This document shows positions 24,497 to 35,880 of a stretch of DNA of 64,000 bases, piece after piece. The notes beneath the pieces were generated by a model. The model was not told the DNA's origin. It made no database searches and saw only the letters and a program-made list of their open reading frames with translations. Source of the DNA: Sanghuangporus weigelae (lineage: Eukaryota > Basidiomycota > Agaricomycetes > Hymenochaetales > Hymenochaetaceae). The stretch covers positions 1,302,001-1,366,000 of the forward strand of contig CP137328.1 in NCBI GenBank assembly GCA_033182465.1, given 5' to 3'. The number at the start of each line of letters is the position of its first letter. Position 1 is the stretch's first letter. The position numbers and the translations under genes are program-made.

Positions 24497-25030
24497 GCAC
24501 TATATGTGATTTGAGATACTGGGGCGAGTATAGATCTTCAGTACAATAAGTGTGCATATGAATTTCTTCAGTATGGATGGGTCATTGAATGGCACTTAAA
24601 AAGCAAAGAGTAAGTCTACCATTTAGTAGCGCTTGATCTAGTCTAATTTATCTATCAATGCAGTTATGTTCTGTTAAACTGACAACCATTGTTGCATAAG
24701 ATGTCTATGATGTGTCACAGGGTCCGACTAATACCCTATTCGAGTGCATGCCCGACCTGTTCATGTCTGAACTCTGGCCAATTTTATGCAACCTTTCATC
24801 TCAATCTTTCTGTCACTCCTCCATACAATGCCAACTTCCATGGTAATGAAATGAACATGCAGCATGTCGTATCACTTCCGCCTTGTGTTATTGTTTCTGA
24901 TCTCCATGTAGCATTCCCCAGGCCGAGGAGACTTGAGCTGAATTCAGTCAAATAACATGAGTCCCCAGGCAGCTCATTTCACCCCAAGTAAACAGGACCG
25001 TTATGCAGTTCATCTATATCACAAATGACA
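24497..25030 (+). pseudogene. RPB1 fragment, 3' part with the destroyed catalytic motif
   Basis: Continues the RPB1 pseudogene after C1: [20 protein letters not shown], then GWVIEWHLK near 24578, [16 protein letters not shown] (24692-24740) and [20 protein letters not shown] (from about 24788). The universal polymerase motif NADFDGDEMNMH reads [11 protein letters not shown] here, so all three Mg-binding aspartates are replaced. A further probable intron (near 24868-24920) leads to EET, a TGA, AEFSQIT, a TGA, VPRQLISPQ, after which similarity fades near 25030. Stops again sit where RPB1 has Arg or Trp. Non-functional as a polymerase; a working RPB1 must exist elsewhere. Confidence 0.88.
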
Positions 25031-25200
25031 TGGCTTTCATTGGGAGATGGTGCACTAACATATTGAGCATCAATGATTGCAAATTGAGTGCTCATTTCAA
25101 TGTATACTACTTGTCCATAGAATAAATACTTGTTATGCTAGAGTTTGAACAAAGCAATATGATACCAGGTGTAGCTATGCCCTCTCTGCACCCACAACCT
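25031..25200. other. Unassigned spacer between RPB1 fragment and right inverted repeat
   Basis: Likely further decayed RPB1 or intron sequence, but similarity is too weak to claim. No other feature. Confidence 0.4.
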
Positions 25201-25470
25201 GCCCACTCTGTGCCCCCAGCATGCCCTTACTACGCCCATGGTGTGCCCCCATCCCGCCCGCAGTTTGCGCACTCTCTGCCCTCTGTGTGCCCACAAAATA
25301 CCTGCTATGAGCCCTCATTGCGCCCGCTCACCGCCCACTCATTGTGTAAATTATCATTGTCATTGATACATAGAATGATATTTAAAATAAAAGGCATTTT
25401 GATATTGAAAATATCATCAAAGAAATATCTACCTCAATGATATTCTTTGCTGATAAAGAAAATATCAATT
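25201..25470 (-). repeat. Right inverted repeat flanking the RPB1 fragment
   Basis: Reverse complement of 17271-17540, the same 270 bp in length. Beyond it, 25471-25640 is AT-rich sequence that has no counterpart on the left side, where foldback copy 1 sits instead; then a short match to 16165-16184 resumes at 25641. The arrangement suggests terminal inverted repeats of one element carrying the RPB1 piece. Confidence 0.85.
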
Positions 25471-25650
25471 TAGATTTCTATATCCATATTGATCACGATG
25501 ATATAAAAAATATCATCATCAAAGAAATGTGGCATGATATTGAATATATAAACTAGATTTAGATGCAGGTAGATATTTTTTATATCCTGAATGCATATCA
25601 AATTAAATTTCCGATCATTTATCATCACCTAAAAAATACTAAATTGCCCG

Positions 25651-26950
25651 TAGCATTTATAGTCTTCATAAGTCTTGTGGCACATGATATATTGCCATTT
25701 TCGGCCCTCCTGCACCTCAAAAACACAAAATAAATCATATCATATCTCACTCAATACTTACAGCTAGTTGCAAAATTGTTGGCAATCACGTGATTTCACC
25801 ACTTTTCTCGCCATGAGAGCCTCAAAACACAGATAAAATAATATCTCACCCAAATCTCAACGGTTTCACATCATCCAAGTTGCTAAATTCATCTTTTCGA
25901 AAGAGCTTTCGTTTAGGAAAAACTATCGAGAAAATAGAGCAAAAAAGGACCCCAAAATGGCGAAAATATCGTTTTTTGCCTCTTCCTTGTATGTGCATTT
26001 TTTTCTGTGATCCATGCTGGTCCAGCACCTCCCCAAAGCTATCCAGAATGATAATATGATTATAAAATGAATTTACAGACTGAGTTTGAGTTGAATTGTG
26101 TACCAGAATGTGCTGCTTTGAGGCATGCCTGAATTACTCAAAACTCATCATTTCCCTCTAGCCTCCCAGGCTCTAGGAAAAATTCTTACAGGCCAGATTC
26201 ATGCATGTAAATTCATTTTAGGTGTAATAGACTAGGTTTGTGCACTAGCTAGGGCCTCAGCATCCACTGGTGAGCTGGGGAGATGCTGTCTAGAATAGTG
26301 CATACAACTAGAAACACTTGTTCAGCCCAGCTCACCAGTGGATGCTGAGGCCCTAGCTAGTGCACAAACCTAGTCTATTACACCTAAAATGAATTTACAT
26401 GCATGAATCTGGCCTGTAAGAATTTTTCCTAGAGCCTGGGAGGCTAGAGGGAAATGATGAGTTTTGAGTAATTCAGGCATGCCTCAAAGCAGCACATTCT
26501 GGTACACAATTCAACTCAAACTCAGTCTGTAAATTCATTTTATAATCATATTATCATTCTGGATAGCTTTGGGGAGGTGCTGGACCAGCAGGGATCACAG
26601 AAAAAAATGCACATGCAAGAAAGAGGCAAAAAACAATATTTTTGCCATTTTGGGGTCCTTTTTTGCTCTATTTTCTCGATAGTTTTTCCTAAACGAAAGC
26701 CCTTTCGAAAAGATGAATTTGGCAACTTAGATGATGTGAAACCGTTGATATTTGGGTGAGATATGATTTTATCTGTGTTTTGAGGTTCTCATGGCGAGAA
26801 AAGTGGTGAAATCACGTGATTGCCAACAATTTTGCAACTAGCTGTAACCATTTTACGTGAGATATGATTTATTTTGTGTTTTGAGGTGCAGGAGGGCCAA
26901 AAATGGCAATATATTACATGTCACAAGACTTATAAAAAAGACTGTAATAG
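25651..26950. repeat. Outer hairpin surrounding foldback copy 2
   Basis: The ~105 bp left of foldback copy 2 (25651-25758, containing GGCCCTCCTGCACCTCAAAA) are inverted, with some divergence, in 26847-26950 on its other side. Copy 2 therefore sits at the centre of a second, older hairpin, or the hairpin is an outer layer of the same element family. Copy 1 lacks these outer arms. Confidence 0.8.
25761..26844. mobile_element. Foldback element A, copy 2 (1,084-bp palindrome)
   Basis: Arms 25761-26279 and 26326-26844 (519 bp each) around a 46-nt loop (26280-26325). Same ends and TA flanks as copy 1. The loop is the exact reverse complement of the copy 1 loop. A 60-codon frame beginning MLDQ occurs in both arms but only because the arms are repeats. 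Confidence 0.9.
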
Positions 26951-27109
26951 GGCTCTGCATGTACCTGTTGAAACTTCTGTGAATTGTCTGTTAGCAGAGG
27001 AGTGTCATAGTTCTGGTGGGGCTGTTCTGTAGATCAAGATGAGGAGACTGAAAGAGGGTAACTTTGGACAAAGGTAGAAGAGGTTCTAAAGTGATAAGAT
27101 GTGTTCTGG
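26951..27109. other. Short unassigned spacer
   Basis: Nothing recognised in these ~160 bp between the outer hairpin and the next B element. Confidence 0.5.
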
Positions 27110-27420
27110 TGTAGTGCACTAGTCCCTTCTGTGCCAGGACACTTATACTATGACTCCCTCCAACTGCAGATACCATATCCCAGCGCTGCCTATACCTCAG
27201 AGTGTGAGGGCATATTCCTACTGCACTTGAGACATCATTTGAGCATGTTTCCATCAATTCCAGCACATGTACTATACTGCAGCGCCCTCTCAAGGCCCAG
27301 ATTGATCTGCCAATGGCTCTCCGACACTCAGACAGGTCTGCCAATGACTCCTACCTAGCACCAGGCACTATAGGACACATCCCTTAGTGACTACAGGCCA
27401 CCGATCTTATGATTTACTAT

Positions 27421-30400
27421 TAGGGAGTAGGCCCGGGGTTATACCGGTTCAATCCTTTTGCCTAAGCAGCGGTGTGTTGTGCAGAGGTGATCTTATCTAC
27501 CCACGTCTGGCTGTACCACGCAGTCCCTTACTAGCCTTCCTAGTTGCTGTCCGAGTTAGGGATGCTTTCAGATACGAGGTAACAGTAAAGCAGATTGGGA
27601 TTTCCAAGAGGCGTGATAGTATAAAGCACACAGTAATAGCTTGCTGTAGGGCAAGCTTTACACCAGTGTGTTAAGAGTATCAAAAGATGGGGAAATGAGG
27701 GCCTAATCCTACAACTATTTATGCTCCCAGATATTCCATTTTCCGTTGTAGTGCACTGGCCCCTCCTGTGCCAGTACACTCATACTATGACTCCATCCCA
27801 CTGCAGATACCATATCCCAGTGCCGCCTACACCTCAGAGTGTGAGGGCATACTCCTACTACACTCATGACACCATTTGAGCACGTTTCTAACAATTCTAG
27901 CACATGTACTGTACTGTAGCACCCTCCTAAGGCCCAGATCAATCCGCCGATGGCTCTCTGACACTCAGACAGGTCTGCTGACAACTCCTACCCAGCACCA
28001 GGCACTATAGGACACATCTCTCAGTGACTACAGGCTGCCAATCTTACGATTTACCGTATATACAGCCTTGAGGCGACTCTGGGTGCCTCCGAGTCGGCCC
28101 CCCATGGAGCCGATCAATGTGGCGGACACTCAGACATCCTCAGGTACCTTCGCCGACACCTCCTACAGCTTACCAAGCAGTCCCCCATTGCCTAGGGAGC
28201 TACATATAGTCATATGTGCTTATATGCCTCATTACGACATATCTGGCGCCGATCCAGCAGTCCCCCGCAGCACCACCACTCCAGCCACTCATATTAGTCA
28301 CTAGGGATCGCCCACACTCTGTATTGAGTGCCGCTGATGCATCGGACACCTCAAGAACACTGACTGATGCGCCCCTTGTCTCATATATGCGATATTAGCC
28401 TCCGATCATTGGCTCCGATGTTTCCCAACTTCCCCCCAATGTGGTGGCCCCCATTAGACCATGTATGGAAGGTAGGCATGTGGTACATTGGTGTGCCAAG
28501 CTGCCGACTCACGCCGCCAAGCCCAACTCTGCTGGCGCCTGCATTATTGCAGATACTCGATATTTTATGCTATTGGATGCCTCCCTTACGTTGCTGCTCT
28601 CAGATTTCACCTGGGTGCTCCGGCAGCAGCCCTTGGTGACCCAGATGACTCAGGAGATGTTGTCAGACAGTAGGATATGTTGGCGACAGCAGCAGAATAT
28701 ATATAGAGCTTATATTAGGTTGGTAGAGAAGAAAATCATCTGAGAGAGCATGTACCAGACCAAGCGCCGGAGTTCGAGATATCCCTCACTCTGAGTCTTC
28801 CCTCTTGTACTGAGCCTCCCCCTTGACTATATATTACCCTTGACATCTCCTCTTGCTTGATTCATCATTCTACTTGCCTTCGCCGCCTCTGATATGCCTC
28901 GGCCGCTCTGACATTCAGCGAGTGTGTTGAAGCTTGGGATTTAACCCTGAGCTTCCTCTACCCCTCTTGTACCTCGTCGGCGCCCCTTTATTTGACATTG
29001 GCAACCCTTTGGTGACCCAGGCTTCCTATCAGACCCCTCTTCAGCACCCTTTCTATCCTTTCACCCCAGCTTAGTCTATTTACTCATCTTATACAGTCCT
29101 TTCCTTTCACCTGTTGCATTTACACTACTTCGGTAGATTTGTGCAGCCTTCCCCTTGTTCCAGCGCCCCCCTATTTGACATCGGCGGCTATCCAGCAACA
29201 CAGGTATAGTACCAGATGACCCAGCAGCGCCTTCTCCACCCACTTGCTCCATTTCAGCCCTTATATTCATCTCATATGCTCCTGCCAACCCTGTGTCCGA
29301 GTTTCCACTACGTCAGCAGCCTCCTGTGATCCCCCCTTTCGAGCGGCGGCCCTATTAGCCTATCCCTTTCATACTTCGGCATCCCTAAACCCCTCCATCA
29401 CGTCTCCGACGGTTCCTGGATCTGCTAGGTAGTGGGGATTTAGAGTCTGATAGCGTCAGCATCTCATTTTTGGAGGTTTCTTCATACATTCAGCACCCTT
29501 AGTAGGACGGACATTGGCAGCGCCTTCAGAGACACACACCACCCACTACACCGTCCTATTTCTTACTCATCCTATCTCCACTTTTCTCCACTTTTCTCCA
29601 CCATTACATCTGTTCCTTTGTCACCCTGCTGCGCTTCGCTCCACTTTGCTCCAATCTTTGTAAGGTCGTCTCCACTATGACAGAATTCTGTGGAGTTGCT
29701 GACTGAGACAATAGAGGTGGTGTTCCGATGTGGAATGCTCCACTGTCAGTACTCCATAATGATGTCATTGTTATTATTGAGTGGCATCCTTGCTCTTGGA
29801 GCGATGTAGGCTGCTCGGTATGTGATTTTTCGGAATTTATCTTGAAGTCCAGTGAGTGTAAGCATAACTCGCACGTCAGTGTTAAGGTGTCGGGTCGGTA
29901 TAGCGTATGGTCCAAGGCATATCATGAACTGCATAAGCTCTGCTGGTGGGTTCTGCTGGGTTCTGATGACTAGCCATGCTTTGCCTTCGTATCATATGTC
30001 TCGAATGTAATGCCATATCCTTCATTGTATAAGGAGTTGTAATTGCTTGGTCTCCAGGTTTGCATCTCTCGGTAAATAGAGGTTTGCTTGTATCGTAGAT
30101 GCTGGACATGGTGTGTGTAACTCTGGTCTATACCATCCAATCATTCTCCAAGTTATTGGGTTCGCAGTTCATGGGGTTCGAGTTGTAATTGTGAGTTCCT
30201 CTCATTTCTTGGGTACTACTGGATTTGGTGGATTGGAATGTATTGTATCTTGAAGGTGTCGCTCGGTTTCGATGTGACAGTCACGTGTACCAGCGGTTGA
30301 CATGCATATTATGTAGTATACCTCATAAAGGACCATGTAAACTCGTGCACAGACTTGACAGTGCTGAAATGCCAGTGAGGTCTCCATAAACCTTATCAGC

Positions 30401-30735
30401 CTTTAGTCTTTTAGCATTTAGGCTTTAGTAGTTATGCTTCTGGACTTCTAAGAAGTTTGATCACTTCTTTGATTGAGGTCACTCTGGTTGCTCGGTCGGC
30501 GGCATTAGAGTGGTAGTCTATGGTAATAGGCAGGCGGCGGTGTTAGCTGTTAGCAAGATTATGTATGCGCTTTGGTGCTTCTAGCACTCGGGTGGTAATG
30601 GGTTACTGTTGCCTAGGCTGCTCAATCACTTGGGCCCGTGATAGCTGACTTAGTTACTGGTTGTGTTTGGAAAGCCAATCGTGTAGATCTGCTGATTGCA
30701 TCAATCCTGATGCGAGATTTTGAGCGGATCCTTTC
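27421..30735. mobile_element. Unclassified insertion F with 9-bp target duplication
   Basis: Flanked by perfect ATTTACTAT copies (27412-27420 and 30736-30744) inside B2; other B copies show the uninterrupted site. F itself is about 1.5 kb once the B copy in it is removed. It starts TAGGGAGTAGGCCCGGGG and ends GGATCCTTTC without matching terminal inverted repeats or poly-A. GGTTCAATCC near 27449 resembles a pol III B box. No recognisable transposase or reverse transcriptase. A degenerate non-autonomous hAT/Mutator or a SINE/LINE-derived insertion are all possible. Confidence 0.6.
27747..29550 (+). mobile_element. LTR-like element family B, copy inside F
   Basis: Complete 1,804-bp copy flanked by perfect CCGT duplications (27743-27746, 29551-29554). 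TGTAGTGCACTGG start and CCACCCACTACA end. TATATATAG box near 28698. Its 3' third contains two diverged tandem segments of about 110 bp (near 28979 and 29163), a feature shared by all B copies. No coding sequence. Confidence 0.88.
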
Positions 30736-31438
30736 ATTTACTATGCATACAGCCTTGCGGCAACTCTAGATGCCTCCAAGTTGGCCTCCCCTGGCCCTGA
30801 TTGGTGCAGCGGACACTCAGACATCCTTAGGTGCCCTTGCTGATGCCTCCTACAGCTTACCAAGCAGTCCCCCATGGCCTATGAAGCTATCTATTGTCAT
30901 CTGTGCATATGTGATGCTGATAGCCTCATTACTACGTATCTGGTGCCGAACCAGCAGCCTCCCGAAGCACTGCCACTCTGGCCACTGATATTAGTCACCA
31001 GTGATCACCTACACACTTCTTTGAATGCTGCCAATGCATTGGACACCTCAGGGACACTGACTAATGTACCCCTTGTCTTATATATGTGATATTAGCCTCT
31101 GATCATTGGTCCCAACGTTTCCCAACTTTCCCCCAATGCGATGGCCCCCATTACACCATGTATGGAAGGTAGGCACATGGTACATTGGCATGCCAAGCCA
31201 CCGACTCATGCCACCAAGCCCAACTCTGCTGGTGCCCGTATTATTGCAGATACTCAATATTCTATGCCATTGGATGCCTCTCTCACATTGCTACTTGCAG
31301 ATTTCACCTGGGCACTCTGGTGGTGGCCCTTGGCAACCCAGATGACTCAGGATATGTTGTCAGACAGTAGGATGTGTCGGCAACAGCAGCAGAGTATATA
31401 TAAAGCTTATATTAGCTTGTAGATGACAGTTAGCAGAG

Positions 31439-31888
31439 TGTTAGGACTCGAACATTTTCCTTTTCTTTTCTTATGTCATCATTCATTTTATCATTCTTTT
31501 ACATTACTCATCCATTTTTACTAATGCTGTTTGCTCCGTCATGGCTTATTCATCCTTACTCATTCACTATGACTAAATTCATTTCTTCCAACTAAGATGC
31601 TCACTAATCACTCTACTCCTTTATTATATGATTCCTTATTAGAGTAGACTCTTCTCACGCTCAAAGTGTATATAAGTAGCTAGATTGACCCTTTCGTTTC
31701 CTTGTCTTTCTATTCTACTTACCTTCACTATGACATAGGTATCTACTCTTGTATTACTAGTTTACTAAATTCTACTTACCTTCACTATGACATAGTGCAC
31801 GTCTAGCTTGGCAACTTGCATTTAACCAGTTGTTTGTTGTTGTGTTGGCTGCCTTGAGATCGACATTTGTTAGTTTCACCACCTAACA
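31439..31888 (+). repeat. 5' LTR of gypsy element H
   Basis: 450 bp bounded by TGTTAGGAC and ACCTAACA, with GTATATAAG near 31667 as a TATA box. A ~30-bp sequence containing CTACTTACCTTCACTATGAC is tandemly repeated near 31713 and 31772. Confidence 0.75.
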
Positions 31889-33644
31889 TAATAGAAAGAC
31901 CTACCCTCTAGCCTGTGGAAACACATTGCATCGGCCCTAAGTAAGCAAGGCAAATGCATGCTGACTCACATTGAAGGCCTATTATCAAGAATTCTCAGAT
32001 GTCGACATAGTCGGGAGCCTATTATTAAGGTAGAAGAAGTCAAGGTCAAGATTGAAGAAGATTAGTCAATGTAGCACTTCGTATTAGCATCTGGTGGAGC
32101 AACCAGTTGATATACTCGTAGGTGACGCATAGGATCTGTGCAGCACCTGATCTATCCTTTATCCTGTTTGTCGGAGCCTTCCGTCTAGTTTTCCGTTTCT
32201 ACAATGAGCCGAACATCTGAGGTCGGGCCCGCTCAAACACGCCAATCCCTGTCCCACCTCCAAACTATCATTGTGGATCTAACAAACGTTCAAAGGGCAG
32301 TACTCCCGAGAAGTTGTTGGTGGTCAGCATCAAAAGGGTGTTATGTGGTCAGAGGCGAAGGTGATGAAGTATACGAAGTGTTTTGGGATAAAAACCATAG
32401 ACACTAGTGTTTGGTTGTAGACAAGAGAGGGATAATTTGACAACCCACTCTACAGTTTACTGAATCATCAACATTGAACGCTCCAGCACCACCGCCTGAA
32501 GATGTCTCTGTACCAACCCCTGCTCTCCAGACATCATTATTGTTTACAGAACCAAGAGACCTAGAACCACCAATTGTCAGTCGAAGTACCACGCCTGAAC
32601 CACAATCACCCCTGCAATCACTAGCAATGATGATAGTGCCACTCAGTCAGCAACAAGTGACTGACATGACCACTGCAATTGCGCTGGCACTCCAACAAAT
32701 GAACACTAGTGGTAATACACCAAGCAAGAAGACGGGAGTGTCAGTCCCATGAAAATACTTGGGCAGTAAAGATTATGTCGACTTTAGGCGTGAGGTGCAA
32801 CTATACCTCAAGTTGTACAAGTCTTGTTTCCGTGATAACAAAGACAAGATCATCTTCGTCCTTTCATACCTTAAGAGTGGGAGTGTGGCAATGTAGGCAG
32901 AGAATTACATTAAAGTAGCATCACAGACGAGAAGCCTTGTCATTAACAACACTTGGGCGGACTTCCTTGGCAAGCTTAATATCTTGTTTGATGATCCAAG
33001 CCATCATCAGAAGGCCTTTCAGCACTTCAACACAATGAAGCAAGGTGAATGGGAAGTCAACAGGTTCCTCAATGAGTTTGACATCGTCAGGACACATGCA
33101 GGACTCACAAAACCAGAACATGATGGTTTAGTCATCAACAGGCTCAAGGAAGCGGTCAACCCAGCTGTTGTCAACAGATCATGCAAACCGATCTGGAACC
33201 AACGACATATGTTGACTGGAGAAAGTGAGCAATCAAGGTGGACAATGTGGAACGACAGATCAGAGATTTAGCTGCTCAACGTCAAGGACAATGTCCAGCT
33301 ACTACGCAACCAGTCAGACAACCAGTATTTGCTCATCCTTACGCTCAACCCTCTCAACAACTGGTTCAACAAGCGGCACCATCATGATGTGACAGGAGTA
33401 ATGTATGGAGGTTTTGGTCAACCTATGGACATCGCCATGAACCAAGTGCGTGCTCAATACTCATGTTACAAGTGTGGCCAGACCGGGCACTTCAATAGAG
33501 ATTGCCCATGCGGTCATGAAGCAATCAGATCCTGTTAGGATTATGTAATCCTCAGCTTACTCAGACTGTGAGTTATTCCCTGCCTAAGTTGCAATTTGGA
33601 CCCTGAACTCATAGGCTAGTAATGCCAACCTAAGTGATTAACCT

Positions 33645-33716
33645 GGCTAGATAGCTTAGTAGTGAAAGCATCTGGTATATACTTAGGAGATCCTAGGTTC
33701 AATCCCTAGTCTGGCC
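33645..33716 (+). other. tRNA-like cloverleaf in unit G copy 1
   Basis: 72 nt fold by eye into acceptor stem GGCTAGA/TCTGGCC, D stem GCTT/AAGC, an anticodon arm with loop TATATAC, and T stem CTAGG/CCTAG around TTCAATC. A box TAGCTTAGTAG and B box GGTTCAATCCC are present. Position 33 is not T and the anticodon stem is weaker in this copy, so it is a repeat-borne pseudo-tRNA and not a working tRNA gene. Confidence 0.75.
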
Positions 33717-33857
33717 GGTGTAGACTATCAGACCCTCTTAAGCAGCGGCGAAGGCGGCTGCGTTCGACCACAGGGAGGCATTGGTGATGTCAAAGATCGG
33801 AGAGGTAAGAAAGGGTGCAACTCGTGGCTAGGCCTCCTAGACAGCTCAATGCCGCGG

Positions 33858-35340
33858 TGTCGTGCTGAGAGTGGACTTGTGAATAAATTCAACAGTGCTC
33901 TCACAGAGTCAACCGGTCTATTTGTCTAGACAGGTAGTCTTCCCTGTTGTTCGTTTAGCTATGGGCAACTAAGTCGTAGATTGTGTGCAATACTCTTGGC
34001 CGTTGGGTAGGTAATGAAAGTTGATATGAATGATTTGGGGGTGACAACGTATGATAAGGGTGATTCGCTGATAAGAATCCTGAACTCAAACTTAATATGT
34101 ACTGGGTTCTAGAAGTAGCCCGGTAGCAGTTCTAGCAACCTCGCTAATTGTTATCAGTCCTAGTAGCAGCGCTCTTTGCAGTACTAGCAACCACACTTAT
34201 CCTTAACAGGTACTAACAGCAAACACCGAAGTAGTGCTAGCTACCTGCTCAATGATGTATCCGAGTGATATACTGATGTCAAATAATTCACAACACTAAT
34301 ATTCAGCAAGAGTGGGTACAGACAAGCACCTGACTTGAGTGCACCACGCTAGACAATAACAAACACTTCTGTGTGCTTGCAAATCTAGGGTACTAAATAA
34401 TAATGCAGCAATAGTAATTAACACCTTAGCTTTATTACCAACTGCCTAATTTATACAGCAGTAACAAAAACTAATACTTCACTTAGACTTAAGATACAAA
34501 GTAACAAAGTGGAGAGAGATGGTGGTGGTTAGAGGTTAAGTTGCTCTCTCTCTTGACGCACTTGCTTGCTCGTCTTATATAGGCTGAGCTTACTAAGCAT
34601 TACCAAGCATTACTAAGCAAGGCTAAGAAAATAAACTAAAATAGAACCTAAATGCACTTGCTTATATAAGAAATTAAATTGAACTTCCTAATATAGAATC
34701 TGGTTTCCGTCTCGGCCTTTCATGCCTCAAACCCAAATCTCATATTGCTACATTCTGGTGTGCATTATCGGTCTGCTTCTGGTAAATAAGCGGTTTGAAT
34801 ACTTCTGAACGGGGACCTTAAAGAAGCTCGTCGGACCCTATACAGCTTAGACCAATCCAGTATAAATTATATATGAGGGACGGCGCAGTCTTCCTGATTT
34901 TGTATCTTCTCAAAATACCTTCTCGCAGCCCTTTTGCATGCTTTTTACACATGTGGTGTCGCATGAAGAAGGTGTTGAGGTTGGTTCACAGGCCTCATCG
35001 GATCACTATCGAACAGCTGCAGTGAGTGCCTGCACTGACATCCAAGTTGGTTTATCCTAATGCAGTATTAGAGTCATGATCGAGATGACTGTTACGACTA
35101 GGGTGGAACCACTCTTCTTAGTAGTTTCACATTGCTATCATCCAATGCTCATCTGGTAAGGACTCTCTTTGTTATGTTTATATTTCTTTTCCTAATTGCA
35201 CTCATAGAGCACCTATGAACGAGTTGACTTTGAGTTTCAAGAATTTATATCTCACATCCTGTAGAGTTATTGCTTGATGATAATGACCGATCCTGTGTTA
35301 TTTCTGCTTGTTTATGTCCAAGCAACTTTGTAGCCTGATA
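33858..35340 (-). mobile_element. LTR-like element family E
   Basis: Single copy of 1,483 bp inserted in C3, starting TGTCGTGCTGAGAG and ending GTAGCCTGATA on the plus strand, flanks GCGG (33854-33857) and GTGG (35341-35344). A TATA box reading leftward (CTATATAAG near 34574-34582) precedes a GA-rich leader. Same architecture as B, C and D but no sequence resemblance. No coding sequence. Confidence 0.7.
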
Positions 35341-35550
35341 GTGGTGAACGATTTGACCCAGAAGCACTGCCACCAATCGGAATGGACGCTCAGTTGTGGG
35401 GAAGAGCTCAATTGTAAAGACTAGAACACGGTCGGTGTACAGAGGGGTGCCGCTGAGGGCGCATAGGACAGAGGCGCTGACGATCACTAAGAGATTGGCG
35501 TCATTGTCAATCTCCACGGCGAGAGCTCAGTCAGCGATTGAGTGTAAGGT

Positions 35551-35880
35551 CTCGGCGTCATGAATAAGTAATAGAGTGACGGTGTCGACGGGTTGCGCGG
35601 GCGTGGGCGATCACCAGGGGAGTGACATCCTCGCCGATCACTAGGAGGAGAACTTGGTTGGTGATCGCTTATACAGTCTCGGCGTCGTGGATAAGTAGTA
35701 GAGCGACGGCATCATTGGGTTGCGAACGTCGGCAATCACCAGAAGAGTGACGTCCTCGCTGATCACTAGGAAGAGAACTCGGTCGGCGATCACTTGTAAG
35801 GTCTCGGCGTTGTGGATAAGTAGTAGAGCGATGGCGTCGTCGGGTTGCGCGGGTGTCGGCGATCACCAGGAGAACGATGG
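35551..35880. repeat. Tandem repeat (~126 bp x 2.6) inside C3
   Basis: Units start at 35551, 35678 and 35803, each opening with CTCGGCGT and ATAAGTA, and contain GGGTTGCG and GATCAC motifs. C1 has about one unit (22590-22700) and C2 a reduced one. Confidence 0.85.

Larger units (their letters stand above)
27110..31438 (+). mobile_element. LTR-like element family B, copy B2 (partial, hosts F)
   Basis: Starts TGTAGTGCACTAG at 27110 with CTGG before it. B sequence runs to 27420, is interrupted by insertion F (27421-30735), and resumes to 31438, where the gypsy LTR begins at a point corresponding to just after the B TATA box. The rest of this copy is not in the window. More diverged than the other B copies by eye, hence among the oldest. 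Confidence 0.78.

Noticed and set aside
26577-26759. 60-codon frame (MLDQ...) present in both foldback copies and near 25846
   Set aside because: Recurs only because the arms are repeated; no domain, no upstream signals, too short for a transposase.
29746-30387. Possible transposase remnants in insertion F (minus strand frames)
   Set aside because: Short frames with no catalytic motif that I can recognise; not enough to assign a superfamily.
33645-33716. A working tRNA gene
   Set aside because: It lies inside a dispersed repeat, has a second copy with the same flanks, and lacks U33 in the anticodon loop.
35551-35880. CRISPR-like array
   Set aside because: Units are contiguous ~126-bp tandem repeats without unique spacers, inside a eukaryotic mobile element.
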